Source: Spirodela intermedia
Taxonomy: Eukaryota; Streptophyta; Magnoliopsida; Alismatales; Araceae
NCBI GenBank assembly: GCA_902729315.2
Contig: LR746272.1
Location: 3,258,035 to 3,322,034, forward strand
Length of the DNA: 64,000 nucleotides
Direction: 5' to 3'
Numbering within the stretch: position 1 is the stretch's first letter; the number at the start of each line of letters is the position of its first letter. Made by a program: the position numbers and the translations under genes. The notes under the pieces were generated by a model. That model was not told the origin of the DNA. It did not search any database and saw nothing but the letters and a program-made list of their open reading frames with translations. Shown here one piece after another: positions 24,026-37,500 of the stretch.

Positions 24026-24568
24026 TCAAATATTCAAGAAGATTAAAAGCTCAAGAACTTGACTCGGAGAGTGCATCACCTCCCTAAGGTCTTTAACTAT
24101 GCCCTCCACTTGATGCCGTGGCTGCTGTTTGTCTTGCTTCTTCTCGTTCTTCTTTCCCCAGGAGTGCGATCTGCTCAGGCCCAGAAAACTCTTCCACCTA
24201 TGTGTCAACTTCGTGGACATCCTGGACGAAGATAGTGCCAAAGAGGGGTAGGCGTCGCGTTCCCCCGAGAGTACCTCGTCGCGCAGAGTAGTGCACCCCT
24301 TCTGAGTCTCGACACTGGCATCCTTTAGCGGCAGCAACCGACCCTTGAAGAAGAGCTCGTCCGCTGTCATCATGTTGTAGCTCCCCGCCGAGAACTCGAA
24401 GTCTGATGAAGACGGAGAGACCGCAGAGGAGCGCTCGTACTTGACTGAGGGGGCCCCGGTGGCAGAGTCAAGAACAAAGCCGTTGGAAAAGGAGATGCGA
24501 GGGCTCACCGGCTGGGGAGCCGTCGCCTCACTCCGTCCGTACATCCGATGGGAGTCCGGGTTGAGCAT
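24026..24568 (-). CDS. MAKR/DUF1645-like plant protein of unknown function
   Basis: Single-exon 180-aa protein with ATG at 24568. Features: SPRISFSNGF near residue 22, an acidic/aromatic SSDFEF motif (~53-58), then MMTADELFFKGRLLPL (~65-80), and a basic Ser-rich C-terminal part (RWKSFLGLSRSHSWGKKNEK). The order 'S.DFEF - ADE.F..G.LLP - R.KSFLGL' is what I recall from plant membrane-associated kinase regulator/DUF1645-type proteins, soluble regulators that bind membrane or kinases. The match is from memory and partial. There is no signal peptide or membrane segment. An imperfect CT microsatellite sits in the likely 5' UTR. Could instead be an uncharacterised lineage protein. Confidence 0.65.
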   Translation of the reverse strand: MLNPDSHRMYGRSEATAPQPVSPRISFSNGFVLDSATGAPSVKYERSSAVSPSSSDFEFSAGSYNMMTADELFFKGRLLPLKDASVETQKGCTTLRDEVLSGERDAYPSLALSSSRMSTKLTHRWKSFLGLSRSHSWGKKNEKKQDKQQPRHQVEGIVKDLREVMHSPSQVLELLIFLNI

Positions 24569-24624
24569 GCTGTTGCATCATACAATACAAGCAGACACGA
24601 CTTACGTCTTCTCTTCTATAATAA

Positions 24625-24692
24625 CTCTCTCTCTCTCTCTCGCTCTCTCGCCCTCGCTCTCTCTCTCTCTCTCGCTCGCTCGCTTGCTCTCC
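24625..24692. repeat. Imperfect (CT)n microsatellite with CG interruptions
   Basis: CT-rich run interrupted by CG, ~60-125 bases upstream of the MAKR-like start codon. On the coding strand it is a GA-rich tract, a common feature of plant 5' UTRs and core promoters. Confidence 0.85.
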
Positions 24693-27600
24693 CTCGTGCG
24701 CGCGTCAGTGGAGTGCGAGAGTCCATTAATATCAGCTGCAGAGGTCTGGAGGGCGGATGGAAATGTGGGCATTCATCTACTAACGTAATAAAATGCTGAA
24801 ATAAATGCCATAAAACACCGCCAGCAGGTACCCATCCGTCTTGGTCGCTTACTCTTTATATTATCGTCCTTTTGCAGCTCCCGCTGTGCACTACTTTCCC
24901 GTGCACTGTGCACAGAATGTACGTTGCCAACGCATCCCCCCAAATTCTCGGTCCGATTAACTACGATTATTAGGTTGAGACAGAGAAAGAGAAAAAGAAA
25001 AAGAAAGGGAGAAAAAGAATTCTCCATCAAGCGAATGAATATTAGAATACTGCCAAGAAGTAAAATATATTTTCCGTCGATATTATACTCTCGACAAATA
25101 TCTACCGAACGAAGAATTTCTAGGCAAACATTAAGACGCATGATGTGTAATGACTTTTCTCTGCTGCCAAATGGGCGATGTGAAAACAAGAATCCTGAAA
25201 TGTCATGAACGAAACTATCAAGGTTCACAGGAGTTTCACAGGAATTCAGGAGAGTGCTATCCGTCGGACAGCAACAGTGCTGTAATCCACTGGAAAGGAG
25301 AAACAACACAATTTAAATTAAACAAGGCATCAAGCCACGCTCAATGAGCCATCAAACAAACCTGTCTATAGTTCCGGGTCCACTCATCTTTGAAAGTTTC
25401 CGTTCTCAATTCATGAATTTCACGATATTAATTTGTTCATGGATGCCATTAATTACGTTGAATTGATATTATGTTATTCTTCGTTTCTGGATTGTTTCCC
25501 TAGTTACTGTTGAGACCTTCCTTATTCTATCACCTCCCACTCCCAGTATCGGAACGAGACTAGTGTGTAGCCCAATATTGATATTCATATGGAAAATAAT
25601 AGCCATAGTTCTGAATGGTTACATAGGGCTAATATTAGGTTGGCCACCAATGACATTAGACTGCGTGTTATCTAGAACAATAAGGAAACATCCAGATGTA
25701 ATAAAATTAGTGATATAAAATCCTCTGTCAACGAGTTTATCCACGCAGGACTACAATATTATGTTGTTATAGAATCAAGCCGCTCAACTGAAATCAACGG
25801 AGATAAAATTGAATAACCCGATACAAGTTTAACTGCTTGCTTAACCTCTCATATTCATTGTGAGCGTAATCAAATATTCTACTCTGGTATAAACCCATTT
25901 ATTTATATCTGTTTCTTGGACAGCATAGATTAAAGCACCACCTTCAACAACGCTGTTCTCCGCGAATCCCGATCTTTGACTGCATGTAGAAGCATCTTAC
26001 AGCTTTAAAAAATCTATTTATGCAGTTAGACCAGCATTATTTTATAAAAAATTATTACGTTCAATATGCATAATGGACGATGTTCGAATTTTGCTAGGTT
26101 TGGTTTGTCTAAGATAAAAAGTGTGAAATGAAAAACCTTTAGAACTCTAATCCTTTAGAAAAGTGTCTACTTTCAGTTTTTAACGAAATACTCTGAGCTC
26201 ATATGTTCTAGAATGTGATAAAATCACAAGAGGCTATTGACATTAGTCTATTCTAATTGAAATCATAAATGTTAAATATTTTTCAGCTATTGACAATATT
26301 TTGTGATCCAATAATAAAGCACGTACACAATTATTGCCTAAAATGTATATTTTTATTCCAATCAAAATAACTATGAGAACTCAATATATTTAGTACATGC
26401 TACAAACTGATTTTGTATGTGAATAGTTCAAATGAAAGAATTGTAGAAAAAATATGATTTTTCATTTTGTATAAGCCTTATTCTACAGAAAATGTACCTA
26501 CGTTCTAAACAACCACGTGAAGATCATAACATGAATTATTATGAATACACCACATACTAAATACCTAAGACTATGTGTGTGCTGTTTCCAAGAGTCTACG
26601 AGTGAACAAACAAATGACATACGGTACTGACCTATAATTAAAAAAATATGGCCATAATGTCGGATCCAAAGGTCACGTGAGACCTAGACATCTACCACAT
26701 TTTCTATACCTGACTCGTGAAGTATGAATCCTCACAAAATGGGTATCATCATGAAAGTGCTCTTTAAGGGAGAATACCCGCTAGTGTAACAGTGTTGCTA
26801 TCCTGAAACTCAAAAATACGCTTGAAATCGCCATGTATTTATTCTCTGAGCCATTTCTGGTTCGTCTTCAGTCCCCAGGAGTTAGTAAGGCTCGCATAGA
26901 AAAGAGGAGGAACAGCGCACGGAGTATGCTGCGTTAAGATTTTTCCTTAAATTTAGCAGGGAAAATGAAATTCTTGATAGGTTACGGATTTACGTATTCT
27001 TGAGGAGCAACTAAGATAACATGTCAGAACAAAATAAATAGAGGTCACAGAATCGCAGGCAGAGGCAACGGGGAGATAAAAGGCGATAAAGAAAGAAATC
27101 AGAGGCCAGCATGCATGTTTATGTGGAGAAAAGGGAGTCGACAACAGAAGACACCAAAAAGCCTAGCTCGGAAGATGTTATGGGAGCGGCTGTTGAGGGG
27201 AAAGCATTGTATGGTAAAGCGGGCATGAGGTGAAAGAATGATTTTCTTCCATTTGACTAGTTTTAACGCGATTTCTATTCACCAGACATCAGCTGGCAAC
27301 TTCAAGACCTTCAAGGGACCACGTGACGCATAGGTTTGATTGTTATCTATTCTGTGATTCTTAGGGCCCTATGGTAGCCAGCTAGAATTAACTAGGTCAG
27401 CCTCGCCCCAATTTCCGGTTCTAATTTATCTCATACTGTGTTCGTGTTTGGTAACTGACTCTCTCTCCCTCATTGGTTAACTTAGGGTGGCATGGTTTTT
27501 TCAGTTTCATTTTTTGACCATCAAATAAGTTAATGCGACTTTATCCCTTGTTTCTCCTTAAATAAGCCTCACCTGGCTTGTTCAACCATTTAAGCTTATC

Positions 27601-28699
27601 AAATTTGGATAGATGAGTTACCTAGGATAAACCTAGGATAGCCTACTACAGTTCTAACTACTTATTTAACCACTAGTTTAGAGACTTCTGGGGTTCAAAA
27701 GGGGAAATATTCCTTAAAATTTGAATTTTAACGTCCGTGTACCTAGGTTGTCAAATCAACATTAGTCTGCTTTTCTTTTTTTCTTTGGGTATTAACACCA
27801 ATCTTGTCCGCCTTAAACAGTAACAAGTCACCTCAACATACATATTGAGAGGAAGATAAGAATTATTACATAAAAATTCTATAAAAGTCAAAAATTAAAT
27901 ATAAATTTATTTAGATATAAAACTCAATTAAAAAGCAGATGTTGATGCAATTACACATTAATTTTAGAGTAAAGTTGTTATGAATTTTCTTTTAAAATAT
28001 TAGTTAGCTAGTGGATTCTCATATGATAGTCATTACAGTTCTATTTTTTAAAGAACCTTTTCTGGTTAAACTAGAATGAACTGTAGTTACATGATTGAAC
28101 ATTAAATTTTAATGATAGTAGTTCTGTAATGCCAAATGCCCATAAAAGGAATCCTCGTGAAAGGTTTATGGATATTGGAAGTAAGATTTTAAAGAAAATT
28201 TTAATGGGCTTTCAAAATGCATGAAGTTATGCAAAAATTTATTTACTCAAAATTTAGTATTTACAACTTCAATTTATAAGTTAACAAAATTGCCTAGGTT
28301 GGTATTTAATGTCACTTAGTTGTTCTATATTAAATCATATAAATTAAAACTTTATAAAACTAAAAAACACTATTTTCAAATTTTTAAAATTATTTAATTA
28401 TTTAATACATCAATTTTAGATTGATGAAGAGCTTGAAAATTAGTGAGAATTTTTTAAGTCAGCCATAAGAATTTAAGATAATATTAGGTAAAATTATAAT
28501 TCTTTTTTTAAAGAGTACGATTTTATATGATTTTTTACAAAAGTATCATAAAAAAATCCTTTTTAAAATCAGACAAAAAAGAAAATTTGGACACTAACAT
28601 CAAGTAGACATCAACACCTACCAGAACACTAATTCAGACAAAAACGAAGGTCTACCAAATAATTGTTGCATAAGTGATTTTAGAAGTTTTCATCAATAA
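24693..28699. other. Intergenic spacer, no gene seen
   Basis: Becomes AT-rich after ~25400. A 178-codon minus-strand frame (24773-25309) overlaps a purine-rich tract and shows no family features. No tRNA, array or long repeat recognised here. Confidence 0.5.
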
Positions 28700-30150
28700 A
28701 ATCAAAATCTGTAAACATCAAATGGATTGTAATAAACTTAAAAAGAGTTTTAAATTTTAAATTCAAGTAAAACTATCATTAATTTAAAGATTAAATGAGT
28801 TTAAACAAAGAAAATAGAGTTTCTACATTATAATAGAGGTCACTAAAATTTTGTCAAGAAAGTTTGCAAGGGGTGTCCATGGCCTCAAAGACTCTCCTCA
28901 AACATGCACACCATTATTCTAGATTCTCATGTAAAGTCTAGAGGTTGAAGGTAAGGTGAAGTTTAGAGGGTGGTGAAGTATCTCTAATAGTTACTGCCCA
29001 ACAGAGTAGAAGTTAATTGAAATAGTTCTCCAATGGCTATAACCTACTGAAGTTGAGATTGATAGAGGTGGAGTGCATCTCAAAGAACTTCATCCTCAAG
29101 TTTGTGTATCAAGAAGAGGGCCTTTATTGCAAATGAAACACTTTGAAGAGACCATGATAAATTTCTTAGCGAATCCATTTACCCCTAATGATGTCTCGTT
29201 CATCAACTAATAGGGAATGTAGTTTCTTTTCAAAAATTTTATTTTTCTACTGAAATCCTTAATGAGTTGCTAATGACAAACTTTGATTATCATTGATCAC
29301 CATTTTATTGATGATCAACCATTTTTATTGATTTTCTCTATTGACTATCTCCCTGTAGGAAAATCACATAGTCAAAATAAAAGAAAACATAAATTTTGAT
29401 GTTTATGAGATTTGGACCTCTATCCATCATCTGATTATATAAGTGAAGCTAAGAAAAATTCTATTATACCCTTCTAATAGTTAACACACAAATGTATTAC
29501 CTTCTCTTAATGCAAAGATATTTTCAACATTATTTCAACCAATGAGATTGTCAATAGTTTAGTCTCGCAACAATTGTTTCAAAGAGTTTTAGATCTAATA
29601 TAAGTCTAGGCTATCTTATGAATATGAGTGATATGAGTTACTTCTCTCAAAAATAAAATGATCAAAATCACTTAGGAGAAGGTTATATCAAGTGGTCTGC
29701 CCCCATGTAACACACATGTGACAAAATCATACCTTACCTCACATAACATCAGTCTAGCCCTAATGATGTGGAAGGAGTGATACACACATATTCATAGGTC
29801 CTTACCCACTATAGCTTAGTTCATGGTTATGTTTAATTTAGGTCCACCCACTGAGTGTTGCACCTTCCAAGTTGATTGCTAAGTGCCAACATGTTCCCCT
29901 CCTTTTCTAACATTTTTTTTATTTTATTATTTTGTTTACTTAAGAACATGAACATAAAATCATATAAAATCATATAATTAATCAGAATTTTACATTATTC
30001 ACTTAAAAATATTTTCTATTGATTTAAAGTAAACATAAGGTTATTTATCATGAGTTAATATATAAACAGAAAATTAAATTAACTATTAAATTATAATAAT
30101 ATAGACTGATTAATATTACCTATGTTGCTCCATTACACATAGACAAATTG
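28700..30150 (-). repeat. Dispersed ~1.3-kb AT-rich repeat, copy 3 (inverted)
   Basis: The reverse complement shows the same ordered landmarks as copies 1 and 2: ACAAACTTGAGGATGAAGTT (around 29080-29105), a CACTCCACCTCTA box, TATTAGAGATA, CTCCTCAAACATTC-like text and, at the far end, GATTAATTATATGATTTTAT (~29970-29990). Diverged, non-coding. The limits are approximate. Confidence 0.5.
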
Positions 30151-30563
30151 TCATGATAAAATTTTATTCATAAATTTTGAGAAAAATAATTTCTCATCTA
30201 GAATTGTGAGTTTTTATGTAGAAGATCAAAAGGCTAAGTCAATTGAGTTATCCATAATCCAGTGTTTTACTAGTCCAGTCTAGAGCTCAGTCAAATAGAA
30301 AACACTCATAGCACATCAGGACTTCCATGCTTACATTGCGCTCATCAAGTCCATCACGTCCACGGCCATGGACTGCTTGTCCCTGGGCCAGCACATGCCT
30401 GACCACTATTACTGAAGGGTTTTTCAAGGAATAACATAAGCTCAGTTTCACGTTTACTCATTTCAAAACTCCCTTTCTTCTGGAATGGCCATTTAAGCCT
30501 CTTCCATGCTAGGAGCGCAACATTCATTCTCCTCCCCTATTTCTCTCCCTAAGTGTGAAGGAC

Positions 30564-30968
30564 ATGGGGTCTTCTACCCGCAAAGCGTGCAACGCCTCGG
30601 TGTCCTTGCTGTGGGTATCGCTGCTCGGGTGCCCTTTAGGGTTTTCACCTCGCTGCAACGCCTCTTCCTCCGCCTCTCCCGGCGGCTACGCCATCTCCAC
30701 CGGCTCCAACGGCACTACGGCCGCCTGCACAACGACCGGCGGCACCGTCGTCAACTCCTCCGCCCACGGGGGTGCTTTCGCCACCTGCTACGCCTCCGCC
30801 ACGAGCTCGTCTCCACCGGCTGAGCCGTCTGCAGCGCCGAGTCGGCCAGGCCAATATGGGCATCCTCTCTTCACGGTCCTCTCTTTCTGGGTCTGTTTAG
30901 TTGTTCTCAACTCATCCGCACTCGTCGGATCCTCACCCCCGTCCGTCGCGCACCCGCGAAAGGCCTGA
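30564..30968 (+). CDS. Doubtful small secreted or GPI-type Ser/Thr/Gly-rich protein
   Basis: 134-codon frame with ATG at 30564, in a GC-rich island inside AT-rich DNA. The N-terminus is basic then hydrophobic (VSLLWVSLLGCPLGF), like a signal peptide. The middle is rich in Ser, Thr, Gly and Ala with several N-x-S/T sites, then a Pro/Ser stretch (SSPPAEPSAAPS). Near the C-terminus is a hydrophobic segment (LFTVLSFWVCLVVL) that could resemble a GPI-attachment signal, but ~24 residues follow it, which is atypical. I do not recognise a family. The frame could be chance in GC-rich sequence, since other frames are open here as well (minus strand 30645-30863). Confidence 0.3.
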   Translation: MGSSTRKACNASVSLLWVSLLGCPLGFSPRCNASSSASPGGYAISTGSNGTTAACTTTGGTVVNSSAHGGAFATCYASATSSSPPAEPSAAPSRPGQYGHPLFTVLSFWVCLVVLNSSALVGSSPPSVAHPRKA

Positions 30969-31552
30969 TATTTTTTCCTGTTTTTAAGCCGTTTCTGCTT
31001 GTAATAACGGGCTAATCCCCGAGAACGATGCACCAGACATACAACCAGCCAAAATCGTCGACAACACCGAACATTAGACTGTCTCAAGAGCAAAAATGAT
31101 TCCAACCGCTAGTCAGTGGCTCAAATAGGCCAAGGCTCAATCAATCGAGCAGTAGCCATCTCCCCTCGTCCAAGCCGAAGAAGACCATCTCTTCCCTTCT
31201 CATGATCCTGTCTGAGCAGCGAGCCAAGGAGACGACGACGACCCGACTCCAGGTCTGCCCATGGAGCTCGCGCCGGTCAAAAGCTAGAACCTTTGACAGA
31301 ATCGGAGCATTCGGGTGGGGTCAATAGCCCATGAGTTTATTTTGTATCATTTCCATCCTTTGTGAGCATACCAAGGAGACGATCTAGCAGATCTAGGAAG
31401 CATCATTCTTCCAGCAGAAAAAATCACACCAGTCGAGAGAATCTAAATCATCAGGGGAAAACCGTTCACAGCCTAAGTCTTTATATCTTCCTTCTATCGG
31501 CGAGTCCACAACCGAGCCGCCAAGAGTTCAAGGGAGGGGGGAATGTTAAAGC
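30969..31552. other. Region downstream of the RBP47-type gene, including its 3' UTR
   Basis: Non-coding by eye. The minus-strand RBP47-type stop is at 31555-31553, so its 3' UTR must extend leftward into this region. No distinct polyadenylation signal assigned. Confidence 0.4.
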
Positions 31553-34500
31553 TCAGCTCACTTGCGGCTGATTGCCGTACAGGGGATAAGCGCCGTAGGC
31601 AGCAGCGTACATCCCCGGGCTGTGGGGCGGCACGGCGTAGCCATACCCATCGAAGACCTGGGCCCCGCCGTAGTATGCGCCGCTCCACTGTCCCGCGGGA
31701 TCCCCTCTCGACTGCAGAAGCACAGGAGCCAACGGATGAGAGGGAAGAGAACGATGGGTGGGGAGAGCCCACTGCAGTAATAATAAGAATAATAACCAGT
31801 TTTAGTCGTTTTACCTGTTTATTTGCAGCATTGCGGCCCCAGGAAAGGCGCACGGTCTGCTTGCCGATCACCGTCCCGTTCAAGCTCTGCAGGGCCTCCT
31901 CGGCGTTGTTCCTGCGGAGAAAACCGCAAAGCCGCAGAGGATTTTGATGGGTCAGTGAAGCAGCAGCAGCCTGTGGTTGACCCACATTCGATGCTTAAAA
32001 TGGTGGGTGGGTGGGTACCTGTAGACAAACTGGACGAACCCACATTGCTTTCCGACGGGGATTTTAATGGAAGAGATCTCGCCGTACTGAGAGAAAGCCT
32101 GCCTCAGGTCTTCCTCGCTGGCGTTGGGGTCGAGCCCTCCGACGAACACCTGAACCAGGGACGCATTCGTGAGAAGGCTCTTTCTTCTCGGCCATGAACT
32201 TGCATAGCAGAGCAGTGAGGGAGGGACCAACTCACCGTCGTGTTACTTAGATCTGCATCTGTCTGGGAGGCTTGCGAGCCGTTTGATGAAAAACCTGGAA
32301 CAAGACAACGTGAGGGGCCCAAGAAGTAAAAAAACAAATAGGAGATTTCAGAAGATCTGGGTAGAATGTGGGGAGTTTAATAACCATGCTAGTCATTGGA
32401 TTCCAAACTAAATGGTGAAGTACGATAATCAGGAAGGGTATCCAGCAAAAACCAGAAAAACCAGAGAAACCAGAAAAACCAGAAAAACCAGAAAAACTAC
32501 TACTCTCACAGTGGTCCATGGCTGATCCAAGCACCAAATTTGCAGATTTTAGTAGTATGTGGGTTTAAATTTTTCACCCATTCTTCACTGATTATGCGAT
32601 GGATGGTTAAAACAAATCCGACTGCAATTGATCCAACTCTGCAGTTCCAAGAATCAGATTTGATCACGGAATTTGTAGCACAATAGACCCAAAAGCATGC
32701 AATGCAGTCTTCGTAATATGATATCAATAAATACACCTCTACATGCAATGTACGCCTTGCACCGTCCTCCTCTGGTTATAATTGGTGCCCCTTCAAACTT
32801 TTTCCAACATCATTATCACTTTCCCTAGTACACCACTTCAACTAGAGCGTCTTCTTTTGATATTATGATTGATATTGTTCACTCTTTGACGAGGAACTTA
32901 CCGAATTGGGAGAAGAAAGGTTCAACTTGGAAGAACAGAAACGGGCAGACTTTGACAGGATGCTGACAAACCTGATGCATTCGCAGAAATCTGTTTGCTC
33001 AATGATAGGTCTATGCAAAAGAAAGAGTTTAAAAGTGGTATGAAAGGGAACTTCTTTAAATAAAGAAGACCATCGACAACATACAAAGAACAATCCCGCC
33101 AAGAAGCCCTCAACAACACAATGTATTTTCACATGATTGCACTAAAAAGATAAGGGAAGAGCGCAGTTCACCTTTTATTGGATGGAGATAGATCACACGA
33201 AAAAATGACATCACGTAGCACACCCTAGAATTCTAGGGCAGGGACGGAGATAAGTGTTTTTTTTTTGTTTTTTGCAATTTGTGGGAGGGAACTTAAGCAG
33301 AATGGGGAAAAAGGCAGAAGATTTTAAGGACACCCATTGGGCAAAACAACTAAGATATCAATAATATACAGATGAAATCGTTCAGTTTATGTCAAGGGAA
33401 GAGTACTTGCATACAAACAGACTGTTCAAGAAGCTTAAAAAAGGAGCAACCAGATTTCTAAGTTAACACCAAGAAAACTGTAGTTGGCAGCTTTCTAGTG
33501 GAGAAATATGATGCTAAGAGCGTGTCCCACATATCTAGGCAATGAGGCAAAAGAACCCCCAATTTGTCACCAACGGAATATTTTCTGCTGGAATTGGTCA
33601 AAGATAGAAAGAGTTGAAAATTAGCTAGCTGACTAGGGAGTAAAGATTCTATATATATTTTAGGAAAACTCACGCTATGAAAAAATGCATTGTTTAACCT
33701 CTCGTTCTGTCATATTGCATCGTCATGATCCCTAAAACAGTGGATAAGAAAAGAAACTTTCACATGAAAATAGGGATACAGGTCATAGATGGCATCATCT
33801 TAACAGGTGAAGGATTTATAAGCACAAAGTAATGAACCAGCCATGTTAACGTTAGAGGTTTACTCCATCATTGCTAAGTAAATGATATTGGAAGTGAGGT
33901 ACTGAGTATGGGGAACTAAGGTTGAATGTTATTAAGGAAAAATACAACAATAGTGAAAGATATGACATCACACCCCATAACGTCAACAGAATTTAAAATG
34001 TATCCTGAGATAACTTTCAGGACAGGGACGTGAAAAACTCGCATTTGAAGGCTGTTGATGTAGAGTATCTACTCTCGGAGAATGTGATAACTAAGCTTGA
34101 AGGTAGCACAAGATCTAAGCATAATCAGGGGATAGATTTTTCTACCATGACATGGAACGAAAGCAAAGACCAAATTTCAAGAAACATCACAAGGATGATG
34201 AGATCTAACACTTTCAGAATTTTTCTGCCTACTTACACAAAGGTCCATCGCAAAACCCAGGTTAGGTAGATGGCATTGAAGATGGTACAAAGAAGGGAAC
34301 TTTTCAATCAAGTCAACATATCACATTATCTCAAATAGAGGCAATAGATATCTTGCCACACATCAGGTTCAAATAACCCCTTCTTTGAACGTAAAGGTCT
34401 AAATTCAGAAGGCTTCACAACATACAGCCTTCAAAGAAGCGGAAATTTTGGAACGATTAGTCTTTCAATATTTCCTCTCTAAAGAAATTTAGAAATTGTT

Positions 34501-37500
34501 ATACTTCACAGAGTCAATACCCCATCCACATTGATGAGCTTTGACTGAGGCGAAATCCTCATCGGACAAAGAAGGTAGATAAAAATATTTACTCGTTTAT
34601 TTTTTATTCAAAACTCTAGGTTACAAAGACATTGAAATATACACATTTCTATTAAGGAGAGCTGTATATCGTCCGTGGTCTTAAAGCGGACCTGTGATTG
34701 GGGGATAGTAGGTCTCAACTAGGAAAGAAGGAAAAGGTCAAGGCTCGTTGGGGAATCGAGGTATTTGATGCACTTGAAGAAACTTATAGACTGTATTCAA
34801 TGGAAACTGAGAAATGTTAAACAAACACGTTCTATCGCCACAGGATTCGTAGAGTACACGGGTCAATAAGCACTGGGTTCAAACAACCTGAAGACAAGAG
34901 AAGTTGAATGCGAAACATTCCAAAGTGGATCGGTCTTCCTTCCATTGAGTGTGATTCCACATAATGGGCCTGGAGCGCAATGTTGCAGCAGAAGCAAAAG
35001 CGGAAGGTTATTCTTTTGAAGGAAGAATGCTAATGGCCGCAATGGTCAAGGGATCAGTGGCCACAACAACAGGCCAACACTGCTCATTTTAACATGGCGT
35101 TCAGCGGGATCAAAAAACACTCCTGGTGCTGATCCCAAAAAATAGGGTACAAAGATTCTACATTGATTTATCAGATGGTGCTTATCTGATCCTTACATGC
35201 ATCATTACACGCAGCTCAGCACATGGGGAACCTTTAGCTTAATTTCAGGAGGGGAGAGGTCTCAGATAAGGAGGCCCTTTATGCTCTCTAACTTGCCTTT
35301 GTAGCAAAAGTGACATGTAGGATGTCGTATGGGCAGATACGTATGGGCAGATGCTTTGGGCTGAATCAAGGAATTTCAACCTTACATGGGATACACTTAC
35401 AATACGCAAATGACACGACTGTAGTATTATCTATAGAGAAGAATCATGTATTTAAGACGAGAATAATGCTCGACATTTAGGGAGAAACTACTGGCCTTAA
35501 GGTAAACCTTTCGAAAAGTATAAGTTACGAGCTTAATGTTGAGAGGAAAGTTGAAAGGCAACTTTGCTGTTAGGATACAAGCTAGGGAGATCTCCTCCAA
35601 TATTACTTAAGCCTGTCACTCATCTCTGGTGACATTTTTTGGAGAGACTTGACAAGGAAGGTGCAAACGTTTGAAGCAAAATATCTGGTTGGAAAGTGAA
35701 GCTTCTGTGATTTGAAGGGACGCTAAAATTGTGTAAAGTTGTAATACTACCAATCAATTTTCAGGATTCCCTAATCAGCAGCTAAGAAGCTAAAAAATAT
35801 TGAATGAAGACCTTTTCGGCATGAGGGAAGTGTTACAAATAATAGTAACTACGAACAGTTTCTTAACTTTCTTAACATCAGAGAGCCCTTTTAAGCAAAG
35901 GATTCTGGAAACTGAGGATTTATGATGGAACATGGCTAGAGGTTATGAAATAGAACTATCAAGGAAGAGGTAGAGATTGGGATTAATTATTTACTTAAGC
36001 AGCATTTATAAAATTTAGAAGGATATCTATCCAACATGCTAGAGATGAAGTAAAAGCAGTATTCTATAAGGACTGTTGATGTGGGACATTTTCTTTTAAT
36101 TAGGCTCCTCTTCTTTTCAGGGCAGTTCATCACAATAACGTCATTGCTACACAAGCTTCTAACAATTAAACACTAAAACAAATATTGCAGTTTCTAGAGT
36201 TGTAGAGAACTTGAGACTAAATAATCAATCCGATGAAAGTAGCGGTGGAAATTTGCCTTTTCAATGGTCCATGTACATCTTTCATAGTACTGCCAACGGA
36301 AACCTATTCTTAACCTCCCTAAGATTCCCACATCATTGCCACCAGTTTTGAAAGTGTTGAACAACCTGCATTCTGCCTGTTCTCGTAATCAGAGAGGGGA
36401 TACAACTACTGGCAAATTACACCTTTCTCTTCTGCTCTGAGAAGTAACAAAAATGGTCTCATTGTTGAAACATCACAGAATCATTTCCAAATTCATGAAA
36501 TGCCCATCATCATGAAATATACAGGCACCTTATTTTCTTTTCAATGAAATGCGTCAGTATTGAAAGTCCACAGAAAAACATTGACATAAAACAGAAGGAA
36601 AAAAATCATTTTGCACAGAAATGGCGTATGAATTGGAAAGCAAAGTGATATGTGAACTGTGAAAAAACGGCCGTGTACTGATACGTTATTGCCATTATTT
36701 TCCCATATAGGAAATTCTGATGTCTTAAGCATATAAAATAGTTCGAAAAACGAGCTATTTCTGCCCAAAACCTCACACACTACTAACATTTAATAAAAAA
36801 TACACTGTAGAATGAACACAATAATACCCAAAAACTTCAACATTATAGGCAATAAACTCGCAGCCTTTAATTCCCCACGAAAAAATCGAATAGATGGCAT
36901 TACCCTTCAGGAAATATTCTTCCGTCGGATATTACGAAAATGAAAACGAGCAATTATCAGGGTAATAAGTACGGCAACTGCAAAGTGATATATTCGCACG
37001 TTTAAATAGAAAAACCCCTTTGACCATTTTGGAGTGTTGAGAAAACCGTTACATAGCCGTCCATGTGACCTGCGCACTGACTATATGCCAAGAAAGTCCA
37101 TTCTGTCTTTCTTGTACATAATAGATGGCACTAAGGCTGACTTATTCATGAACACCCATCGAAAACGATATTCTAAACCCTAGATGACGATAACCCTATC
37201 CCGCAAAAAATGATGTAACATAAAAAATCGATACTATAATGATCTCAACATATTTTACGTAAAGTAAGCAAATAATAGCTAGTTCTTCCGATGACATACC
37301 AGATGACTTCCTGGGGGTAGCAGCACCAATGCGCATCGCTCTACTGGAACAAAAAACACCATTCATTTCAGTCATTGCACGCAATTTCTCATGTTCATCT
37401 CCAAATCTTACAAATCCATAACCCTTTGATCGACCAGTGTTTGCATCAATAACAACCTTTGCACCTTTAACAGATGAGTATCTTCTATCAAAAGTTTCTT

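Larger units (their letters stand above)
32295..37299 (-). other. Intron 2 of RBP47-type gene
   Basis: 5.0 kb between CTG|GTATGT (donor at 37299) and TTCCAG|GT (acceptor at 32295). It holds a dead LINE reverse-transcriptase fragment in plus orientation and a 9-base minisatellite near the acceptor. The remainder is unclassified AT-rich sequence. Confidence 0.7.

Noticed and set aside
24773-25309. 178-codon minus-strand open frame
   Set aside because: Low-complexity (its Phe/Leu run comes from a GA-rich tract), no recognisable domain, no promoter or splice support.
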